Source: CBDCYS01 sp965226185
GTDB taxonomy: Bacteria; Acidobacteriota; Terriglobia; Bryobacterales; UBA6623
DNA length: 64,000 nucleotides
Direction: 5' to 3'
NCBI GenBank assembly: GCA_965226185.1
Contig: CBDDCT010000007.1
Span: 2,232,001 to 2,296,000, forward strand
Part shown: positions 59,636 to 64,000 of the stretch, piece after piece
Position numbering within the stretch: the first letter of the stretch is position 1
How the letters are laid out: every line of letters begins with the position of its first letter
Notes under the pieces: generated by a model
What the model saw: the letters and a program-made list of their open reading frames with translations, nothing else
What the model was told of the DNA's origin: nothing
Database searches by the model: none
Made by a program: the position numbers and the translations under genes

Positions 59636-61042
59636 TCACATCATCGTCCGAACGTCGGCGATGGCGCCACGGATGGCACTGGCCGCGGCCGTCATCGGAC
59701 TGGCCAAGAAGGTTCTCCCGCCTTTGCCCTGGCGACCCTCGAAGTTCCGGTTGCTCGTGCTGACGCAGTATTGGCCGGGATCGAGCTGGTCGCCGTTCAT
59801 GGCGATACACATGCTGCAGCCGGCTTCGCGCCACTCCGCTCCGGCCGCCCGGAAGATCTCCGGCAGCTTCTCCTGTTCAGCCTGCTTCTTGATCTTCTCC
59901 GACCCCGGTACCACCAGCACCCTGACCTTTGGATCGATCTTGCGGCCCTTGAATAGTTCCGCTGCCTGACGCAGGTCCGAGATTCGGGAATTCGTGCAGC
60001 TCCCGATAAAGACGACATCGATCGGGTGACCCAGCAGCGGTTTGCCTGCCTCGAGTTGCATGTAGTCGAGAGCCTTTTGAATCGCCGCGCCTTGACCTGA
60101 GTCACCCAGCAAAGCAGGTTCGGGGACGGGCTGCGAGATCGCCACGCCCATGCCCGGGTGCGTGCCGTAGGTGATCATGGGCTCCAGTTCGGTGACATCC
60201 ATAGTCACGCTCCTGTCGTAGACAGCGCCCTCGTCGGTTGGAAGCTGCTTCCAGCGCGCAACCGCCTGATCCCAGCCCTCGCCTTTCGCCACGCGCGGCC
60301 GACCGGCAAGATATTCGATCGTCGTATCGTCGGGCGCCACCATTCCCGCTCGCGCCCCGGCCTCGATCGACATGTTACACACGGTCATCCGCGCTTCCAT
60401 CGAAAGCGACTCAATGGCGCTTCCCCTGTATTCGAGAACGTGGCCCGTGCCCCCGCCGACACCGATTTTTGCGATCAGGGCGAGAATCAAATCCTTCGCC
60501 ACGACACCCCTGGGCAGAGCGCCCTCGAATCTGATCTCATAGGTCTTCGCCTTGTTTTGCAGCAAGCACTGCGTGGCCAGAACATGTTCGACTTCAGTTG
60601 TCCCGATGCCGAAGGCCAGCGCGCCGAACGCGCCGTGGGTCGAGGTATGGCTGTCGCCGCAAACCAGCGTCAGGCCGGGCTGCGTGAGTCCCAGTTCCGG
60701 TCCGATGATGTGGAGGATGCCTTGGTTCTCGTCGCCGATGTCGAACAGCGGTACGCCAAACTCCTTGCAGTTGATACGGAGCTGATCGACCTGCCTGGCG
60801 GCGATGGGATCGACGATCGGAAGAGTGCGGTCGGTCGTTGGGATGCTGTGATCCATCGTGGCGACCGTGCAGTCGGGCCGCCGAACCCCAATGCCGCGGT
60901 CACGAAGCCCCTGAAAAGCTTGCGGCGAAGTCACCTCGTGGATCAGATGCAGATCGATAAACAGGACCGCCGGACAGCCCGGCTCATGGGTGACGACGTG
61001 CTCGTCCCAGATTTTCTCGTAGAGTGTGCGTGGCTGGCTCAC
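59636..61042 (-). CDS. leuC: 3-isopropylmalate dehydratase large subunit
   Basis: A 468-residue aconitase-superfamily subunit, GTG start. It opens 'RTLYEKIWDEHVVTHEPGCP', then 'LFIDLHLIHEVTSPQAFQGL', 'VCGDSHTSTHGAFGALAFGIGTTEVEHVLATQ', the cluster Cys in 'FIGSCTNSRISDLRQAAEL' and the pair in 'CSMCIAMNGDQL', and ends in 'GRTFLASPMTAAASAI'. It catalyses 2-isopropylmalate to 3-isopropylmalate with LeuD. Length fits. The gene for the small subunit follows after the repeat element. Confidence 0.96.
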   Translation of the reverse strand: MSQPRTLYEKIWDEHVVTHEPGCPAVLFIDLHLIHEVTSPQAFQGLRDRGIGVRRPDCTVATMDHSIPTTDRTLPIVDPIAARQVDQLRINCKEFGVPLFDIGDENQGILHIIGPELGLTQPGLTLVCGDSHTSTHGAFGALAFGIGTTEVEHVLATQCLLQNKAKTYEIRFEGALPRGVVAKDLILALIAKIGVGGGTGHVLEYRGSAIESLSMEARMTVCNMSIEAGARAGMVAPDDTTIEYLAGRPRVAKGEGWDQAVARWKQLPTDEGAVYDRSVTMDVTELEPMITYGTHPGMGVAISQPVPEPALLGDSGQGAAIQKALDYMQLEAGKPLLGHPIDVVFIGSCTNSRISDLRQAAELFKGRKIDPKVRVLVVPGSEKIKKQAEQEKLPEIFRAAGAEWREAGCSMCIAMNGDQLDPGQYCVSTSNRNFEGRQGKGGRTFLASPMTAAASAIRGAIADVRTMM

Positions 61043-61104
61043 GGTAGCCTCGATGCTTCAGTTTAACAATTGGGCCGGCGGCGCCGGATTGCCCTGCTCC
61101 GCCA

Positions 61105-61881
61105 TCATTCCGCATCCGGGCCAGCCTGGGTCGGCGCCCGATCCGGCCACGCCACACCGGCAAGCTTCGCCACCTCCTGCTGCGCGCGCTCAATCAGGTC
61201 CTTGGCGTCTCGATTGGTAAGCCCCGTCGTGGCGATCGGTGCGCCGACCCGCAGCTCCGCCCGCCCCGGATGCAAGTGTGACGAGCTGGGAGACAAGATG
61301 TCTCGCGTCCCCACCAGGGCCATCGGAACGATCGGGACTCCGGCTTGAATCGCGATATAAGCCGCCCCTGGCTTGAACCGCCGCATGACGGGCTGGCGGG
61401 TTCTTCCGCCCTCCGGGAACAGCAAGATCGAGATCCCCTTGCGAACCCGGCCGGCGGCTTCCCCAATATTGCGCGCCGCGGCCCGGGGGCTTTCGCGGCT
61501 CACCGGGATATGACCTGCACGGTTCAGGTGCCAGCCAAGAAACGGAATTTTCCACAGATTATCCCGCGCCAGAATCCGAAATTCCCGCGGCATACTGGCG
61601 AACATCACCGGGGTATCGATCAGACTGAAGTGATTCGAGCAGAACACGCAGGGCTGCTGGGGATCGAGCTTCTCCGCGCCGAGCACGCCAACCCTGACCA
61701 TGCAGATGTGAAGAACCATCCGCGCCCAGGCTACCGCGACCCGGTGCTGTAGCCGGCCGCTTGAATCAAACAACGAAGCCACGAGTGAAATGCTGCCCAT
61801 GACGAACACGGACAGTCCGATCAACGGACACATCCAGAGGACTGATCGAAGATGGCTCAGCACGCTATTTGGTTGCTCCAA
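61105..61881 (-). CDS. 1-acyl-sn-glycerol-3-phosphate acyltransferase (PlsC-like)
   Basis: About 258 residues from a TTG start at 61881. One hydrophobic helix lies near the N-terminus ('MCPLIGLSVFVMGSISLVASLF'). The acyltransferase motif I HX4D is in 'VFCSNHFSLIDTPVMF'; others are 'GHIPVSRESPRAA' and motif III 'LLFPEGGRTRQPVM'. It acylates lysophosphatidate at the membrane. It is followed on the same strand by leuC, 62 bp away, though the link is probably incidental. Confidence 0.9.
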   Translation of the reverse strand: MEQPNSVLSHLRSVLWMCPLIGLSVFVMGSISLVASLFDSSGRLQHRVAVAWARMVLHICMVRVGVLGAEKLDPQQPCVFCSNHFSLIDTPVMFASMPREFRILARDNLWKIPFLGWHLNRAGHIPVSRESPRAAARNIGEAAGRVRKGISILLFPEGGRTRQPVMRRFKPGAAYIAIQAGVPIVPMALVGTRDILSPSSSHLHPGRAELRVGAPIATTGLTNRDAKDLIERAQQEVAKLAGVAWPDRAPTQAGPDAE

Positions 61882-62242
61882 AGTTCCCTAAGCTGTTATC
61901 CGTCTGCGGACCTAAACGCCTGTGCCCGCGCTTGTCACTCGTGAACCAGCCTTTTAGCACACTGTAGCCGTGGGCCGCATCCGGCCGCTCGAAGCGGCAC
62001 TGCAGGAAAGGCGCCGCGGCAAACAATGTGCGACCTCTTGCCGCTGCGCTAGAATCAACAGTAGTCCTTCGTCCCCTCCCCCGGACCTCGACCCGCCGCG
62101 CCTGAAGAGGCCGCCGCTCGGGCCGGATTTCTTCAAAATGGGTTTGGAACGAAGCTCCGTTTCGCGAAGTTTGGCCCGTAGCGCTGCGCGGGCTACAGGC
62201 TTGAGCGGAATCTACCCCGCGTGGGGGCAACGGAAAACTGGT

Positions 62243-62878
62243 TTGCGCACACAAATAATCGAAATCGACGCGGAATCCGCCGGGCCCGAAGCCATCGCCA
62301 GCGCAGCCGAAGCGATCACCGCTGGCAAGGTCGTCGCAATTCCGACCGACACCTTGTACGTGCTCATAGCCGACCCTTTTAATTTGAAGGCCGTTTCGTC
62401 CGTGTTTCAAGCCAAAGGCAGAGAATCTCATCGCTCACTGCCGATTCTTGTGACCTCCTTGCTGATGGCCGAGGACTACGCAACTAACTTGACGGCCCGC
62501 TTCTACCTGCTGGCGAGGCACTTCTGGCCAGGGCCGCTCACGATCATTGTTCCCGCTACTTCGAAGTTGCCGTTAAGGGTGACTGGCAACACAGGCAGGC
62601 TGGCCCTGCGTCACAGTGCCGCCGCGGTCCCCAATCAGTTGATTGAAATGCTCGGCATGCCGGTGATTGCGACAAGTGCAAACCGCTCGGGCAGCCCCAC
62701 CTGCCGCAGCGGCATCGACGTTTTCGGCATCATGGATGGCCGCGTGGATCTGGTTCTCGATGCCGGGCTGATCAGCGGCCCGGGCGCCACGACCGTGGAT
62801 ATTACCGAACCCGACTGGAAACTGATTCGCGAAGGCGCCATTCCGCGAGCAGGGCTCGATGATTGTTTACAAGAGTAA
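62243..62878 (+). CDS. YrdC/Sua5-domain protein (threonylcarbamoyl-AMP synthase-like)
   Basis: From a TTG at 62243 it encodes 211 residues starting 'LRTQIIEIDAESAGPEAIAS'; an ATG at 62138 would add 35 residues from repeat-like DNA, which I discount. Motifs: 'AITAGKVVAIPTDTLYVLIADP' (nucleotide-binding loop, usually PTDTVYGL), 'FQAKGRESHRSLPILV' (Lys and Arg contacting substrate), 'FWPGPLTIIVPA', 'LALRHSAAAVPNQLIE', 'GMPVIATSANRSGSPTC'. TsaC makes threonylcarbamoyl-adenylate for the tRNA t6A base. The start is uncertain. Confidence 0.85.
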   Translation: MRTQIIEIDAESAGPEAIASAAEAITAGKVVAIPTDTLYVLIADPFNLKAVSSVFQAKGRESHRSLPILVTSLLMAEDYATNLTARFYLLARHFWPGPLTIIVPATSKLPLRVTGNTGRLALRHSAAAVPNQLIEMLGMPVIATSANRSGSPTCRSGIDVFGIMDGRVDLVLDAGLISGPGATTVDITEPDWKLIREGAIPRAGLDDCLQE

Positions 62879-62946
62879 AATCCCGGACCAACAGCGTCGA
62901 CTCCGTGTGTCGGGTCGGCCGTCGGAATGCGGTCACTGCCAGACTG

Positions 62947-62975
62947 GACCGCACCCTTGCGGGCGCGGCTCTGTT
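62947..62975 (+). repeat. Third copy of the 29-bp GC-rich repeat
   Basis: An exact match to the arms of the inverted repeat at 15169-15280 (starts GACCGCACCCTTGCGG), but as a single copy. It lies in the gap after the YrdC gene. Confidence 0.85.
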
Positions 62976-63123
62976 GAGAACCCTCGCTTGAAGCTGACCG
63001 CCTGAAAGACGGTGGGTTTGGACCTGGTGATTGAACTAGGCTAATCCTTCCGTTCTTAGCGAACAGCGCTACCCATCTCGACTCCTGGAGGGATTTGCAC
63101 TACTGAGCCACTCACGTCGGACA

Positions 63124-63465
63124 CTACTTGGCTGCCGCTGTCTCGTCCGGTTCCATCAGGCAACTGCGCGAACGGTTCGACCGCGTCCGGGGGCTCCGTC
63201 TGGGCATGGTAAGAATCATCTCGCCGACACTGGGCGGTCTGAGGACGGACCGTTGGCGCGTTCTGGGGCCCGGCGTGGAGAGAATACCGCCCGCCGGAGC
63301 CGGTGGTGAATTTCGGGTTCTCGGAAGGTCTGATCTGCCATTGAAACCCGGCGTTCGAAACACATCTGAATCGCCGACTGAGTCCAGCGGACCCGCACCA
63401 ACAAACTGACCCGCCGCTAGCAATGGCAGAGCAGCGACTAAAGCGACGATTCTGAATAGCGACAT
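63124..63465 (-). CDS. Small secreted protein of unknown function
   Basis: A 113-residue ORF from an ATG at 63465 that is preceded by GGAGGATCTT. The first 19 residues are a signal peptide (MSLFRIVALVAALPLLAAG). The rest is rich in Pro, Arg and Ser ('RTRNSPPAPAGGILSTPGPR'), without a recognisable domain. The good ribosome-binding site and leader support it; the mature part has little order, so it may be a small surface or structural protein. Confidence 0.5.
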   Translation of the reverse strand: MSLFRIVALVAALPLLAAGQFVGAGPLDSVGDSDVFRTPGFNGRSDLPRTRNSPPAPAGGILSTPGPRTRQRSVLRPPSVGEMILTMPRRSPRTRSNRSRSCLMEPDETAAAK

Positions 63466-63697
63466 AAGATCCTCCATTCGAGTCAAAACGCTGCCGGCCC
63501 GGCAAGCCGTTGCACCGGGTGACTTGCCGTGTCAGCCCACTCGAACTCACTAGCAATCGGGTCGCCAATCCACAAGTCTTCGCAAGTCGTTTTGAATGAG
63601 AACCTTGATTTTCTCATGCCCTGGTGGAAATCCACCACCCGCGCGTTGCCAGCCACCAGACTGCCGCTACCCGAATCTTTGCTAACCTGACGGGGCG

Positions 63698-64000
63698 ATG
63701 GAGGATCAACGGCCGCGGAAGCCCCGGGCAGGGGAACTTGCGCCCCTCTACCTTGGCACCTGCGCTTTCACGGCTCGTGGCTGGGAGGGCTCGTTCTATC
63801 CCCGGGGACTGGCGTCCGCGGATTATCTCCACTTCTACGCCAAGGAGTTCGACAGCGTGGAGGTGGACTCGACTTTCTACCGCGTCCCAAGCGCCAACGC
63901 GATTCGCTCCTGGTATCACCGCACGCCGCCCCATTTCCGAATCGCGGCCAAATTCCCGCGCGTTATCACCCACCAGAAGTGTTTAGTGGGCTGCCGCGGC
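63698..64000 (+). CDS. DUF72 protein, 5' part (cut by window end)
   Basis: From the ATG at 63698 the frame stays open to the end of the window (101 codons). It reads 'LYLGTCAFTARGWEGSFYPRG', 'DYLHFYAKEFDSVEVDSTFY', 'RVPSANAIRSWYHRTPPHFRI' and 'AAKFPRVITHQKCL', the N-terminal half of the DUF72 (YecE) TIM-barrel family, usually about 240-290 residues. Function unknown. The rest lies outside the window. Confidence 0.85.
   Translation, partial: MEDQRPRKPRAGELAPLYLGTCAFTARGWEGSFYPRGLASADYLHFYAKEFDSVEVDSTFYRVPSANAIRSWYHRTPPHFRIAAKFPRVITHQKCLVGCRG

Overview
The window is a high-GC bacterial chromosome segment, most likely from the Acidobacteriota (Bryobacterales/Solibacterales-like; inference from gene content, not from a marker gene). 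The indicators are an Oar-like TonB-dependent receptor with a carboxypeptidase-regulatory N-terminus, a DUF1549/DUF1553 plus DUF1501 pair, many exported sugar-active proteins (DUF1080, ThuA, GH29, TIM-barrel isomerases with Tat or lipoprotein signals), a tandem family of exported 'DLRGIWDFRTITPLERP' proteins, a bacterial-microcompartment mini-locus, and small dispersed palindromes.

Layout. 0-7.4 kb: exported proteins of unknown function (three members of one family), a CBM9/DOMON-PKD protein and an exported metallo-beta-lactamase-fold enzyme. 7.4-8.8 kb: an Xre/RES toxin-antitoxin pair beside a frameshifted gene remnant and tRNA-Lys(TTT). 8.8-19.2 kb: DUF1080, a Tat-exported TIM barrel, a UDP-galactopyranose-mutase/protoporphyrinogen-oxidase-like flavoprotein, DUF1501, DUF1549/1553 and ThuA. 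19.2-27.4 kb: gpmI, a MaoC-like hydratase, a BMC-H shell protein, a CoA-acylating aldehyde dehydrogenase with an unusual C-terminal tail carrying candidate encapsulation peptides, recJ and hemG. 27.45-29.35 kb: a complete group II intron sitting directly after two hairpins. 29.4-34.1 kb: a DUF481 outer-membrane protein and a large TonB-dependent receptor.

34.3-43.8 kb is a mobile-element graveyard. It contains an IS1380-family IS, an IS256-family IS, two IS630-family ISs with -1 frameshift signals, two nearly identical 530-bp non-autonomous elements with 14-bp inverted repeats and 5-bp target duplications, two shorter elements with inverted repeats of the type CACTNNTGTCCA, one nested in another, a segmental duplication broken up by these insertions, and gene fragments (a truncated HExxHxxGxxH metalloprotease and a frameshifted regulator-like remnant).

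43.9-64 kb returns to housekeeping and catabolic genes: an Nramp-related carrier without the usual metal motifs, GH29 fucosidase, hisA, exported mannonate-dehydratase-like protein, a frameshifted arsM-like methyltransferase, a LamG lipoprotein, thiG, an ftsB-like gene, cutA, an SPL-type radical SAM protein, acnA, a 3-methyladenine glycosylase, leuD and leuC (separated by a repeat element), plsC-like, a YrdC/Sua5-domain gene, a small secreted protein and a DUF72 gene cut by the window end. The exported proteins together suggest scavenging of plant- or animal-derived polysaccharides (fucose, uronates). The BMC genes suggest aldehyde metabolism, but the signature enzyme that would name the pathway is not in the window.
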